A stretch of 64,000 bases of DNA from VAZQ01 sp036557665 (GCA_036557665.1 DATBHG010000130.1:1-64000); one strand, 5' to 3'. Counted from the first letter of the stretch, positions 16,406 through 25,824 are shown. Numbers and translations: made by a program. The notes: generated by a model from the letters alone, not told the origin.

Positions 16406-17325
16406 TGCCCGGCCGCGCCGGACTCGACAATTCGGCGTACGATGTCGATTGCCCGCCGCATCAACGTCATTGACGCCTCGAGCGTCCGGAAGGCCGCATG
16501 CGAGGTCAGGGTCACGTTCTCCATCAACGCGAGCGGACCGTCCGGCTTGAGCGGCTCGGCGTGAAAGACGTCGAGCCCTGCGTGTCTGATATGGCCGCTG
16601 CGGAGACCCTCGATGAGCGCGCCTTCATCGACCAGCGCTCCGCGCGCCGTATTGACCAGGATCACGCCTCGCTTTGCTCGGGCCAGCTCCTTGGCGCCGA
16701 TGAGCGCGCGTGTCTCATCCGTGAGCGCAAGGTGAAGCGAGATGACATCGGCGCGAGCAAGGAGCGCATCGAGCTCGACCAGCGGCACGCCGGCATCCGA
16801 GCGCGGGGTGCGATTCCAGGCGATCACCTGCATTCCGATGCCCCGGGCAATGCGCGCAACTTCGCGGCCGATGCCGCCGAGCCCGATCAACCCCAGCGTC
16901 TTGTCCCTGAGTTGCATGCTCTCGAGCGGCTCCCAGGTCCCACGCCGGATGGCGCGGTCCATGCATGCAAGCTCGCGGCAGCAGGCGAAGATCAGCGCGA
17001 TGGTATGCTCGGCGACCGCAGTGTCGCCGTAGCCCTTGATGGTGTGCACTTCGACGCCGAGCCCATTGAGCGCGGCGACATCCATGTAGCTGGAAGCGCC
17101 CGTGCCGAGGAAAACGATGTGTTTGAGCCGGGGACACCTGGCGATGAGCTCGGTTGGCATGTACGAGTGGTCGTCGAGACAGATCTCGTAGCTGGCCAGG
17201 AGCTCCGGCAGATCCTGCGATGAAAATGCATCGCCGTTGACGGCGATCGGCGGATCGTCGGAGCGGCTTACACGAGCGAGCACCGGCGCAAGCTGCTGGT
17301 TGCAATCAACGAAGAGCGTTCTCAC
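16402..17325 (-). CDS. NAD-dependent D-2-hydroxyacid dehydrogenase
   Basis: 307 residues with the two-domain fold of D-isomer-specific 2-hydroxyacid dehydrogenases. The NAD-binding Rossmann motif is GLGGIGREVA, followed by ARADVISLHLALTDETR, the catalytic arginine segment VNTARGALVDE, and the Glu segment DVFHAEPL. The usual catalytic His is in LTSHAAFRT. The family reduces 2-keto acids to D-2-hydroxy acids or the reverse. It is the first gene of the leftward operon with the molybdenum hydroxylase (4-bp overlap), so it probably acts on a product of that enzyme; the specific substrate is unknown. Confidence 0.9.
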   Translation of the reverse strand: MRTLFVDCNQQLAPVLARVSRSDDPPIAVNGDAFSSQDLPELLASYEICLDDHSYMPTELIARCPRLKHIVFLGTGASSYMDVAALNGLGVEVHTIKGYGDTAVAEHTIALIFACCRELACMDRAIRRGTWEPLESMQLRDKTLGLIGLGGIGREVARIARGIGMQVIAWNRTPRSDAGVPLVELDALLARADVISLHLALTDETRALIGAKELARAKRGVILVNTARGALVDEGALIEGLRSGHIRHAGLDVFHAEPLKPDGPLALMENVTLTSHAAFRTLEASMTLMRRAIDIVRRIVESGAAGH

Positions 17326-17491
17326 GGGGACGATGCCTCTCCGGTTCGGCCCATGCTAAGCATTTGCCGATGCGCTTGACTTCGTCACGCTCGGGCGTGT
17401 CCCGGCTCCAGGCCTTGGGGCGCAGCCAAGACGTGGATGCCCGCGCCATGCGCGGACATGACGGCGATAAGGGGCACGATGGAGGAGGTAG

Positions 17492-18270
17492 ATGGGAGAA
17501 TTCAAGGGCAAGGTCGCGGTCATTACAGGCGGAAGCCGCGGAATCGGTCGCGGAATCGCCGTGGCATTCGCGCGCGAAGGCGCCCAGACGGTACTGGCTT
17601 CCTCATCCGAGCAGAACCTCGCAGCGGCGGCAAGCGTGGTTGCCGCTCACGGTCCGCGGCCGCTGGCGGTCGCCGGAGACTTGCGCACCCTTGCGGCTTG
17701 CGAGCGGCTGTTCCGCCGCGTGAACGACGATTTCGGGCGCTGCGATATCCTGGTGAACAACGCGGGTGCCACTCGCGCCGGCAACTTTGTCGATCTGCCG
17801 GATGAGGTATGGCTCGACGGATTCGCGCTGAAATTCTTCGGCGCGGTACGGTTGACGCGACTGTTCTGGCCGATGCTCATGACAGCGCAAGGACACGTCG
17901 TGAACATCATCGGCGGGGCGGCACGATCGAGCCGGAGTTCCTAGTCGGGGGCTCGGTGAATGCCGCGGCGGCAAACTTTTCCAAAGGCCTTTCCCGGCTC
18001 GGTATGCGCGACGGCGTTCAGGTGAATGCCATTCATCCCGGCCAGACCGCAACCGAGCGCACCGAGCGCCTGATCGAGCAGCGCGCTGCGGCGGCGGGCA
18101 AAACAGTCGAAGAGACGCGTAAGACAATGGTCGAGAAGAGCGGTACCCGGCGCATGGCCACACCGGAGGATATTGCCGAGCTGACACTGTTCTTATGCTC
18201 GGAGCGCGCGCGGCAGATCCAGGGAACGGCAATCGCCGTGGACGGCGGAGCTACCCCTGGTCTCTATTAG
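17492..18270 (+). pseudogene. SDR-family oxidoreductase gene with a frameshift
   Basis: The first part (17492-17944) encodes a normal short-chain dehydrogenase N-terminus: TGGSRGIGRGIA (NADP-binding glycines), VNNAGATRAG and HVVNIIGG. It then ends abnormally at a TAG. The remainder continues in another frame from about 17915 to 18270 (EPEFLVGGSVNAA, VNAIHPGQTATERTE, GTAIAVDGG). A one-base loss in the G-rich cggcggggcgg near 17912-17922 explains it. The subfamily lacks the YxxxK pair, having SVNAAAANFSK instead, as in some atypical SDRs. A base-calling error in the G-run is possible; otherwise it is a recent pseudogene. Confidence 0.8.
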
Positions 18271-18430
18271 GGGCTCACATCCCCGATAGGTGCGAAGATG
18301 CCGGCTTGCGCAGATCCTCCCCGGCTGATCTCATGGCGATGCAAATTGCCGGGAATGCAGGGATGACTTTGACCGCGGGCCACTTTTATCGATAACGTCC
18401 TGTACCCGGCCAACGTTCGGGAGGAATGAA

Positions 18431-19054
18431 GTGACCAGGACGATACGGCACGTATTTGGTACTGCGGTATTTTTCATGATGCTGAGCACGGCTTTCAGCT
18501 TTGCCCAGCAGCCGCAGACGGTGCGGATTCGGGGGCAGATCGAGAAGGCCGAGGGCGACCTGCTCCAGATCAAGGCGCGCAATGGCGACGAGATGAAGGT
18601 AAAGCTGGTCGATCCGGCTCGGGTCATGGCCCTGGTGAAGGCGTCGCTGGCAGACATCAAGGTCGGCACTTTTGTCGGTGTCACCGCCATGCCTCAGGCC
18701 GACGGCACGCAAAAAGCGATCGCGATCCACATTTTTCACGAGTCGCAAAGAGGGGTCGTGCCCGAACGATTTGGACCGTGGGATCTCCGGCCCGGCAGTA
18801 CGATGACCAACGCAATTGTCGAGACGAGCGTCAGCGGGGTGGATGGGCAGACGCTCACCGTCAAGTACAAGGATGGAGAGAAGAAGGTGACTGTTCCCCC
18901 CGAGACGCCCATTGTCGCCGTTACCCAAGGCAGCAAGGACGAGCTCAAGCCGGGAGTGGGGGCCATCGTAATGGCCGCAACCAAGCAGCCCGACGGATCA
19001 TTGACCTCTCCGGCCATCTATGTCGGCCGGGCTGGGGTCGTGCCACCGATGTAA
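18431..19054 (+). CDS. Exported protein of unknown function, tandem paralogue 1
   Basis: 207 residues with a signal peptide (TAVFFMMLSTAFSFAQQ, cleavage after FAQ). The mature part has two repeats of a small beta-rich module: RIRGQIEKAEGDLLQIKARN (strand pattern like DUF5666/OB folds), then DIKVGTFVGVTA, and a second TLTVKYKDGEKKVTV. The next gene is a clear paralogue with the same segments (MTNA, KYKDGEKKV, GRxGxxPPM). Periplasmic location is expected; no enzyme motif is seen. Related proteins are annotated only as hypothetical or, wrongly, as metal-transport permeases. Confidence 0.8.
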   Translation: MTRTIRHVFGTAVFFMMLSTAFSFAQQPQTVRIRGQIEKAEGDLLQIKARNGDEMKVKLVDPARVMALVKASLADIKVGTFVGVTAMPQADGTQKAIAIHIFHESQRGVVPERFGPWDLRPGSTMTNAIVETSVSGVDGQTLTVKYKDGEKKVTVPPETPIVAVTQGSKDELKPGVGAIVMAATKQPDGSLTSPAIYVGRAGVVPPM

Positions 19055-19133
19055 AGGAGCTGCGAGCGTCGGCGGCTGGTGCTGCGGTGGTGGCGCGGCC
19101 GGCCTCCGAGCCTGGAAGAGCAGAAGAGCAAAT

Positions 19134-19751
19134 GTGAGCGGGACGGCGAAGGTTCTGGCTATTATAGCCCTATCGGTGAGCCTGGGCTTTTCTTCTGCTC
19201 CAGCGGAGCAGCAGACGATACGTGTCCGCGGCACGGTCGAGGCCGTGGAGGGGCCGATCATCACCGTCAAGTCGCGTGACGGGCAGACGAGCTACAAGGT
19301 CAAGCTGACCGACAACGTTGCGGTGCGGGGCGTCGTCAAGGCATCGCTCACCGACATCAAGGAGAATTGCTTTATCGGAGTAACCGGGACGGCGCAGGCC
19401 GACGGCACCCAGAAGGCGATCGAAGTCCACATTTATCCCGAGACATTGCGCGGTACCGGGGAAGGCCACCGGCCCTGGGATCTCATTCCCAACAGCACCA
19501 TGACCAACGCGACCGTGGCGCAGATCGTGAAGGGAGTGGAGGACGGCGAGGTCACGCTCAAATACAAGGATGGCGAAAAGAAAGTCCACATTGCGCCGGA
19601 CACGGTCATCGTGACCTACGTTGCGGGAGACAAGAGCGAGCTCAGGCCTGGGGCGAAGGTTTTCATCGCTGCCGCAAACAAGAAAGACGACGGTACGCTC
19701 GAAGCAGCCGCCGTATCCGTCGGCCGTGACGGCATCGCGCCGCCTATGTGA
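19134..19751 (+). CDS. Exported protein of unknown function, tandem paralogue 2
   Basis: 205 residues from the GTG at 19134, chosen because it places a proper signal peptide (KVLAIIALSVSLGFSSAPA) at the N-terminus; the longer frame from 19020 runs through the previous gene's end. The mature protein repeats the pattern of its upstream neighbour: IRVRGTVEAVEGPIITVKS, DIKENCFIGVTG, ADGTQKAIEVHI, STMTNATV and KYKDGEKKVHI, ending in GIAPPM. The two genes arose by tandem duplication and probably share a transcript, 79 bp apart. The last 8 bp overlap the 3' end of the convergent dnaE2 gene. Confidence 0.78.
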   Translation: MSGTAKVLAIIALSVSLGFSSAPAEQQTIRVRGTVEAVEGPIITVKSRDGQTSYKVKLTDNVAVRGVVKASLTDIKENCFIGVTGTAQADGTQKAIEVHIYPETLRGTGEGHRPWDLIPNSTMTNATVAQIVKGVEDGEVTLKYKDGEKKVHIAPDTVIVTYVAGDKSELRPGAKVFIAAANKKDDGTLEAAAVSVGRDGIAPPM

Positions 19752-22700
19752 GGTGTTTGCGTGCGCGGCGCCGTGCGGGCGCATGCGCTGAACCGCGGGC
19801 AGGAACGTCGAGATCGCTGCCCAGCATATCCGGCGGCTCAGCTATCGGGCCGATCCGTGGAGGGTTGCGGCGACCGCGCGCACGGCTATCGACGTTCTCA
19901 TCGTGCGGCCGTTTGATCGCATCGGCGCGGGCAAGCGATTCTATCGGCGGCGCACCATCGGCCAGGCGGGAGAGCAAAGCCGTGAGATCGTTCAGCTCGG
20001 CAGCAACGACATGGATGACGCCGGACTCCTGCTGCAGCTCCCCGGTGACGGCAATGTAATGCGCGCCCAAAATGGCCGCTCGGAAGCGCTCGAACGTCTT
20101 CGGCCAGACGATGATGTTGGCAACTGCGGTCTCGTCCTCGATGGTCATGAAGATAACGCCGTTCGCCGTGCCAGGCCGTTGGCGAATGGTAACGAGCCCG
20201 GACACGGTGACGCGCTCGCCCGAGCGCCGCGCGCGCAGCTCGTCATTGCGAATGACGCCCCGGGCGAGAAGGTCACGACGCAGGAAGGACGCGGGGTGCG
20301 CGCGCAACGACAGCTCGAGAGAACGGTAGTCGTTGACGACTTCCTCGCCGAGCGGCATGGAGGGAAGCGCGACGTGCGGTTCCGAACGATAGATGCTTTG
20401 CTGCCCAAGCTCCTGAAACTCCTGCGGCTGCTCCGAGGTCGATGAGCGCCGCATCCCGGTCCCATCAGCCCGAAACAATGGCAGATCATCCTCCCTGTCG
20501 CCCACGCGTCCCAGCGCTTTGGCTGCCCATAAGGCTTGTCGCCTGGTGAGCCCAATCGAGCCGAAAGCATCCGCATCTGCGAGCCGCTCGACGATGCGCG
20601 GAGAAAGACCGGTGCGCAGCCACAGATCGCGCACCGAAGTATAGGGTCCTTGTTTTGCAGCGGATTGACCGCAGCGCGCTGCAACAATCAGGGATGCGCT
20701 CTGCGCGGAAAAGCCCTTGATCTTGCGAAGACCCAGACGCAGCGCATGGCTGCTGTACATGTCGCCCGCCATATCGTCATGGAGGGCATGTACCCGGGGT
20801 CCCGGTTTCGGGCCCGGCTCGAGCGTCGTGTCCCACTCCGAATAGTTGATATCGATGGGCCGCACCTCCACGCCATGCTCGCGCACATCACGCACGATCT
20901 GTGACGGTGCATAGAAGCCCATGGGTTGGGAGTTGAGCAAGGCAGCTGCAAATACATCAGGATAACGACACTTGAGCCAGGCCGAGGCATAAACCAGGAG
21001 CGCAAAGCTCGCAGCATGACTTTCCGGGAAGCCATATTCGCCGAAACCTTCGATCTGGCCAAAGCAACGCTCGGCGAATTCGCGCGGATAATTGCGCTCG
21101 ACCATTCCCTCGATCATCTTGGTCTTGAAGGTGCCGATCGTCCCCGTGCGTTTGAATGTCGCCATGGCCCGGCGCAGCTTGTCAGCTTCCCCCGGAGTGA
21201 AACCGCCGGCCACGATAGCGATCTTCATCGCCTGCTCCTGGAACAAGGGTACGCCGAGAGTCTTGCCGAGCGCGGCTTCGAGCTCCTTGGACGGATAGGA
21301 AATGGGCTCGAGCCCCTGCCGGCGGCGAAGATAGGGGTGCACCATGTCGCCTTGAATGGGACCTGGCCGCACGATCGCCACCTCGATCACCAGGTCATAG
21401 AATTCCTGCGGCTTGAGACGCGGCAGCATCGACATCTGCGCGCGGCTCTCCACCTGGAAAACGCCGATCGAATCCGCACGCTGCAGCATGCGGTAGACGG
21501 CTTGGTCTTCTTTCGGAACGGCCGCAAGCGTGAAAAATCCTTTTTCTGCGATACGCTTTTCGCATTCCTGCGGGCTTTCCGGTTGAAGCTGCAAAACCTC
21601 GGTTCCCGGCCCCTCTTCTTTGCGCAAATAGCGAAACGAAACGCCATAATGTTTCTCTGTGAGCTCGAATGCCTTGCGCAGGCAGGTGAGCATGCCCAGT
21701 CCAAGCACATCGACCTTGAGAATGCCCAGCGCATCGAGATCGTCCTTGTCCCATTCGACGAAGGTGCGATCTTTCATTGCGCCGTTGGCGATCGGCACCA
21801 CCTCGTCGAGCGGACTGCGGGTGATCACGAAGCCCCCCACATGCTGGGAGAGATGTCGCGGGAACGATTGGATCCCGAGAGCAAGCGACTGCATCTTCTG
21901 CATGCGTGAGCTTTGCAGATCGATGCCTGCGCGCTTGAGCTCGGATGCGCGCACCGCGCCGCCGCCCATCCCCCAGATGGAAGACGAGAGCGCGCCGATC
22001 GTATCCTCGGAGAGTCCGAATACCTTGCCGACCTCACGGATGGCGGAACGGCCGCGATAGGAGATGACGGTTGCCGCGATACCGGTATGGTCACGTCCAT
22101 AGTGCCGATAGATGTGCTGAATCACCTCCTCGCGGCGCTCGTGCTCGAAATCCACATCGATATCGGGTGGCTCGCCGCGGTCGGCGGAGATGAATCGCTC
22201 GAACAGCAGGCGGCCGTCACTCGGGTCAACATCGGTGATGTGCAGGCAGTAGCAGACGGCCGAGTTTGCCGCCGAGCCGCGGCCCTGACAAAGAATGTTT
22301 TGGCTGCGCGCATAGCTCACGATGGAATGAACCGTGAGAAAATAAGGCGCATAATCGAGCTTGCCGATCAACGCCAGCTCATGCTCGAGAGATTCACGAA
22401 CATTGTCGGGGATCCCTCCGGGATAGCGGCTGGCGGCGCCTTGCCACGTAAGATGAACGAGAGCTTGCTGGGGGCTGGCGAAGCCTCCGCGCCTTTCGTC
22501 GGGATATTCATGGTGCAGTTCATCCAGTGAGAAGGTCAGCGTCGAATGCAGAGCCAAGGTCTGCTCGACCGCCTGCGGCGCATCGTTGAAGAGCCGCATC
22601 ATCTCGTCCGGCGGTTTGAGGTATCGCTCGGCATTGACTGCAAGGCGCCGGCCTGCACGGTCGATAGTCAGGTGCTCGCGGATGCAGGTGAGCGTGTCCT

Positions 22701-23496
22701 GCAATTGTCGCCGCTCTGGATGGTGGCAGAGCACGTCATTGACGGCGATGAGCGGCACGCGTGCTTGCGCGGCGATCTGCGCACGCAGCATCAGACGCGC
22801 GCGGTCATTGCCCCGATAGAGCATTGTAGCCGCAAGCCGTACCCGGCCCGGGGCAGCGGCATGCAGAGCTGAAAGAAGCTCGCTGTCGTTTGCGCCCGAG
22901 GTTTTCTTCCTTGTTGCTATCAATCGAAGCCTTGGGACAGCAGCCTCATACCTCTCCCTGAAAGGAGGTCGGCGCCCCCCGACTTGCTCGGGGGGCGCCA
23001 GGTGGGGGTCCGTCTCGGTCTCGTGATGATCGTTGAAACGCTCGCCGAGTGCCGCCTCGCACCCGACCGAGCTTCGCAGGAAAGGCGGTGAGGGAAGCTC
23101 CCACGTCGATCTTTCCATTACAATGAGCTCGAGACCCTCGATGTGCTCGAGCAGATCGTCGAGATAAAGAATGCACTCACCCTTTTCGGCACGTAGGTTG
23201 CCGCGGGTGAGCAGCCGGCACAGTCGCCCCCAGGCCGGGCGATCGCGCGGATAAGCAAGAATATCGGGAGTGCCGTCGGCAAACACGAGGCGCGCGCCGG
23301 GATGATAGGCAAGGGTCAATCCCTTTTCCCGTTTGATGAGATGCGCGCGCACGGTGCCGGCAATGGAATTGCGATCACACAGCCCGATGCCAGCAAGCCC
23401 GATATGCGCAGCCTGCAGCATGAGCTCCTCGGGGTGCGAGGCGCCGCGCAGAAAAGAGAAATTCGAGGCGACCGCAAATTCAAAATACTGCATCAC
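19744..23496 (-). CDS. dnaE2: Error-prone DNA polymerase DnaE2 (ImuC)
   Basis: 1250 residues, C-family polymerase of the SOS mutagenesis cassette. The N-terminal PHP domain starts YFEFAVASNFSFLRGASHPEE; the catalytic palm contains GRGSAANSAVCY and PDIDVDFEHERR, with the acidic residues present; the C-terminal OB domain includes VTVSGLVTIRQRPGTA. It is longer than the usual 1050-1100 residues because about 60-70 residues are inserted near position 135-200, encoded by a GC-rich palindromic repeat (22950-23105). The start overlaps the imuB stop by 4 bp. In other alphaproteobacteria DnaE2 works with ImuB and ImuA in translesion synthesis. Confidence 0.95.
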   Translation of the reverse strand: MMQYFEFAVASNFSFLRGASHPEELMLQAAHIGLAGIGLCDRNSIAGTVRAHLIKREKGLTLAYHPGARLVFADGTPDILAYPRDRPAWGRLCRLLTRGNLRAEKGECILYLDDLLEHIEGLELIVMERSTWELPSPPFLRSSVGCEAALGERFNDHHETETDPHLAPPEQVGGRRPPFRERYEAAVPRLRLIATRKKTSGANDSELLSALHAAAPGRVRLAATMLYRGNDRARLMLRAQIAAQARVPLIAVNDVLCHHPERRQLQDTLTCIREHLTIDRAGRRLAVNAERYLKPPDEMMRLFNDAPQAVEQTLALHSTLTFSLDELHHEYPDERRGGFASPQQALVHLTWQGAASRYPGGIPDNVRESLEHELALIGKLDYAPYFLTVHSIVSYARSQNILCQGRGSAANSAVCYCLHITDVDPSDGRLLFERFISADRGEPPDIDVDFEHERREEVIQHIYRHYGRDHTGIAATVISYRGRSAIREVGKVFGLSEDTIGALSSSIWGMGGGAVRASELKRAGIDLQSSRMQKMQSLALGIQSFPRHLSQHVGGFVITRSPLDEVVPIANGAMKDRTFVEWDKDDLDALGILKVDVLGLGMLTCLRKAFELTEKHYGVSFRYLRKEEGPGTEVLQLQPESPQECEKRIAEKGFFTLAAVPKEDQAVYRMLQRADSIGVFQVESRAQMSMLPRLKPQEFYDLVIEVAIVRPGPIQGDMVHPYLRRRQGLEPISYPSKELEAALGKTLGVPLFQEQAMKIAIVAGGFTPGEADKLRRAMATFKRTGTIGTFKTKMIEGMVERNYPREFAERCFGQIEGFGEYGFPESHAASFALLVYASAWLKCRYPDVFAAALLNSQPMGFYAPSQIVRDVREHGVEVRPIDINYSEWDTTLEPGPKPGPRVHALHDDMAGDMYSSHALRLGLRKIKGFSAQSASLIVAARCGQSAAKQGPYTSVRDLWLRTGLSPRIVERLADADAFGSIGLTRRQALWAAKALGRVGDREDDLPLFRADGTGMRRSSTSEQPQEFQELGQQSIYRSEPHVALPSMPLGEEVVNDYRSLELSLRAHPASFLRRDLLARGVIRNDELRARRSGERVTVSGLVTIRQRPGTANGVIFMTIEDETAVANIIVWPKTFERFRAAILGAHYIAVTGELQQESGVIHVVAAELNDLTALLSRLADGAPPIESLARADAIKRPHDENVDSRARGRRNPPRIGPIAEPPDMLGSDLDVPARGSAHAPARRRARKHLT
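22950..23105. repeat. Palindromic repeat inserted in frame in dnaE2
   Basis: This segment is not part of the normal DnaE2 sequence. Its core is a perfect 12-bp hairpin, ggcgccccccga (22972-22983) and tcggggggcgcc (22989-23000), with a 5-nt loop. On the coding strand it gives Pro/Arg-rich text such as ELPSPPFLRSSVG and HLAPPEQVGGRRPPF, typical of intergenic palindromes read through as protein. It contains no stop in the dnaE2 frame. It resembles the Rickettsia palindromic element situation in principle; the boundaries given are approximate. Confidence 0.65.
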
Positions 23497-25085
23497 GCAT
23501 ACATCCCGTGCAGGAACCAGCGCGGCGTCACCGCGTGATACAAGCCTGCACGAAAGACCCAGAAGCGCAGTCCCGCTCTATCCTCCACCCGGAAATAATC
23601 CCGGGTAGGACCGCCGCTTTCCTCGTGCCACCATGCTCCTTCGATGCGTTCAGGCCCTTCGACGGCAATCACGTCATGCCAGGCACGGCGCCAGCGAAAT
23701 CGCACCGGCGGGCCGTCCGGAACAAGCGCAAGGACTTCGTGGATAGGCTCCGGGCTGGGCAGCAAACGCATGGGCCGCGCGCTCAATGTCACATCGCTGC
23801 GGAAGCGGCGGAAAGCCTCCCATCCGAGATCGACCGCTCTCTGGGCCGGCACGGCACTCGATGCGAGCTCGGGGATGTGACTATCCTGCGCAAGCTGGCG
23901 TGTGACGCGGGTGCGTCCGAGCCGTGCGCTCAGACGATCGATGAGGTGATCGAGCTCGATGTGATTCGCGCTGGACCCGAGCCCGATCTGCTCCTCCGGG
24001 CACGGCTCCGCAACCAGCACCGACAGCCGGGCGAGATCGAATCCGAACCCGGGATCCATCGCATCGCCCAGCGTCGCAAGCCGCTCGACAAAGAGCGTCC
24101 GGATTGCCGCCGGATCGCGCAGCGGACGCGATGTGCCAACGGCAATGCGTCTGACCACCCCATCGGTCCGAAACAGCGCAAGCTCGAGGTTGCGGGCGCC
24201 ATCCCCTCGCACTGCAAGCGCGAGCTTGAGCCGCGCCGCCAGACGCTCAACGGTCGCAAGCACATCCTGCTCGCGTGCGATCGAATCGGGAAAACTCTTC
24301 TCCGCGATATAGGGCGCAACCGGCAGGCGTGGCGAAAGTGGCTCGTATTCGCGGCCAAGCGCGCGGTCGAGCTGGCGCAGGAGGTCAGTGCCGAAACGGG
24401 CGGCGAGCGGTGAACGCGGCAGATCAATAATGTCTCCTATGCGTTTCAAACCAACCTGCGTCAACGCAGCAACGGTATCCTGCGGCAACCTCAGCGCCGC
24501 AAGCGGCAGAGGGACAAGGAGCTCGTGTTCCTCGCCGGGTGGCACGATGGCGATGTCATCGAAATGCGCCGACGCCCACGCCGCACCAATTGTAGAGGCA
24601 ACGGCGGCGCGCACCGAGAAGCCGAAACCTGTCATGCGCGTGAGGAGGTCGTCGCGAAGCTTTTGCTCGTCACCGAACAGATGCGCGCAGCCGCTGATAT
24701 CGAGCAGAATGTCGTTGCTCCGATCGGTCGCAACCAGTGGCGTGTAGCGGCCACACCAGTCGGCAATGGCCTCGAGGACGCGCGCGTCGTCGGTCGGCTC
24801 CTCCGGCTGAGCGATCAGACCGGGATGCATCGCACGCGCTTGCGCCAGCGCGAGCCCATCACGCAAGCCTAGCTGCTCCGCCGCCGCATTGACTGCCACA
24901 ACGAGGTCGAGATTGTTGCGTTTGCCGAAGACGACGAGGGGGCTGGAGAAAAGCCGATCTTCATGCCGTTGCTGCGCAAGGCGGTCCGTTGAAAGACGCT
25001 CCAGCCATAGACTCAGAATACGTTGCGAGCTCGAAACGCTGCTCCACACTGTTCCACTCCACGATCCACTCTCCAAGATGCCCAC
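23493..25085 (-). CDS. imuB: ImuB, Y-family polymerase-like protein of the SOS cassette
   Basis: 530 residues. It has the Y-family fold but starts RILSLWLERLSTDRLAQQ where active polymerases have DxDxFF, so it is catalytically dead like other ImuB proteins, which act as an adaptor to the beta clamp. LLDISGCAHLFGDE is the second family landmark, and the little-finger and C-terminal regions (VPDGPPVRFRWRRAWHDV, YFRVEDRAGLRFWVFRAG) match ImuB. The ATG at 25085 gives a 125-bp overlap with imuA; a GTG at 25049 is closer to the usual N-terminus. Translational coupling with imuA and dnaE2 is likely. Confidence 0.93.
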   Translation of the reverse strand: MGILESGSWSGTVWSSVSSSQRILSLWLERLSTDRLAQQRHEDRLFSSPLVVFGKRNNLDLVVAVNAAAEQLGLRDGLALAQARAMHPGLIAQPEEPTDDARVLEAIADWCGRYTPLVATDRSNDILLDISGCAHLFGDEQKLRDDLLTRMTGFGFSVRAAVASTIGAAWASAHFDDIAIVPPGEEHELLVPLPLAALRLPQDTVAALTQVGLKRIGDIIDLPRSPLAARFGTDLLRQLDRALGREYEPLSPRLPVAPYIAEKSFPDSIAREQDVLATVERLAARLKLALAVRGDGARNLELALFRTDGVVRRIAVGTSRPLRDPAAIRTLFVERLATLGDAMDPGFGFDLARLSVLVAEPCPEEQIGLGSSANHIELDHLIDRLSARLGRTRVTRQLAQDSHIPELASSAVPAQRAVDLGWEAFRRFRSDVTLSARPMRLLPSPEPIHEVLALVPDGPPVRFRWRRAWHDVIAVEGPERIEGAWWHEESGGPTRDYFRVEDRAGLRFWVFRAGLYHAVTPRWFLHGMYA

Positions 25086-25824
25086 GCCGGTTGCGAATAA
25101 GACGCGCTGTCAAACGCGGAGGACCTACCGCGGGATATTTTTGCGATGAGGAGGAATGCCGGGGCGGAGCAGCCTCGATGACCCAACGCGTGGCAAAGGT
25201 GGAAGGCTCATTGTCCGGCAAAGGACGTAAAACAATACCGAGCGTATCGCCGGCCGCGGCTGCAAGCGAAAGACGCCGCATGGGTACCTGCTCGATCGTA
25301 CGCGTACGGATCTCGCCGATGACCGCGCCCACTGCCCGACAGCGCAGTGCTTCCTCCATTACCCACAGCACATCGCGGGAATGCGGGACCGCAACCGTGA
25401 TCAACCGTTCCGGATCGACACCTGTCTGATCGAGACCTGGCCCATACGGGGTGCCGTTTTCAAAAAACGAGAGATCGTCGGCAATCCAAACTACGGCTCT
25501 GTCTCTGGATGCGATTCGATCTGGGCGCTCTGCGGGAGGAAATCGATGGCCAAAGCGGCAGGATTGTCTCAACGAACGCGCTGTGATCGCGAGGGCGAAG
25601 GCGGTAGCGGCAGGTGTCTGGGTCTCGCGAGCGGCTGCGAGCTCGTGCAGAGCGCCGCAAGCAAGGCCATCCCCGAGGGCGGCATCAATCACCCCGATCC
25701 CAAGCCCGACAGAAGCAGCGTATCCGCCGGCAAGCCCGGTTGCCCTCTCGACGGCGGATAGCCTTTGCCGCAGCTGTGCGAGGAGCGGCCGCGATTGTTC
25801 GAATATGCTGCGGGAGGTTGCCAT
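24961..25824 (-). CDS. imuA: ImuA, RecA-like accessory protein of the SOS cassette
   Basis: 287 residues, first gene of the imuA-imuB-dnaE2 operon. The sequence has the degenerate RecA/SulA-like core of ImuA: LGIGVIDAALGDGLACGALHE near residues 40-60, then VVWIADDLSFFENGTPYGPGL, and EEALRCRAVGAVIGEIR. It has no intact Walker A. ImuA is needed for DnaE2-dependent mutagenesis and binds RecA and ImuB in related bacteria. A LexA box lies 36 bp upstream of its start, so the operon should be induced by DNA damage. The C-terminal 41 codons overlap imuB. Confidence 0.92.
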   Translation of the reverse strand: MATSRSIFEQSRPLLAQLRQRLSAVERATGLAGGYAASVGLGIGVIDAALGDGLACGALHELAAARETQTPAATAFALAITARSLRQSCRFGHRFPPAERPDRIASRDRAVVWIADDLSFFENGTPYGPGLDQTGVDPERLITVAVPHSRDVLWVMEEALRCRAVGAVIGEIRTRTIEQVPMRRLSLAAAAGDTLGIVLRPLPDNEPSTFATRWVIEAAPPRHSSSSQKYPAVGPPRLTARLIRNRRGHLGEWIVEWNSVEQRFELATYSESMAGASFNGPPCAATA

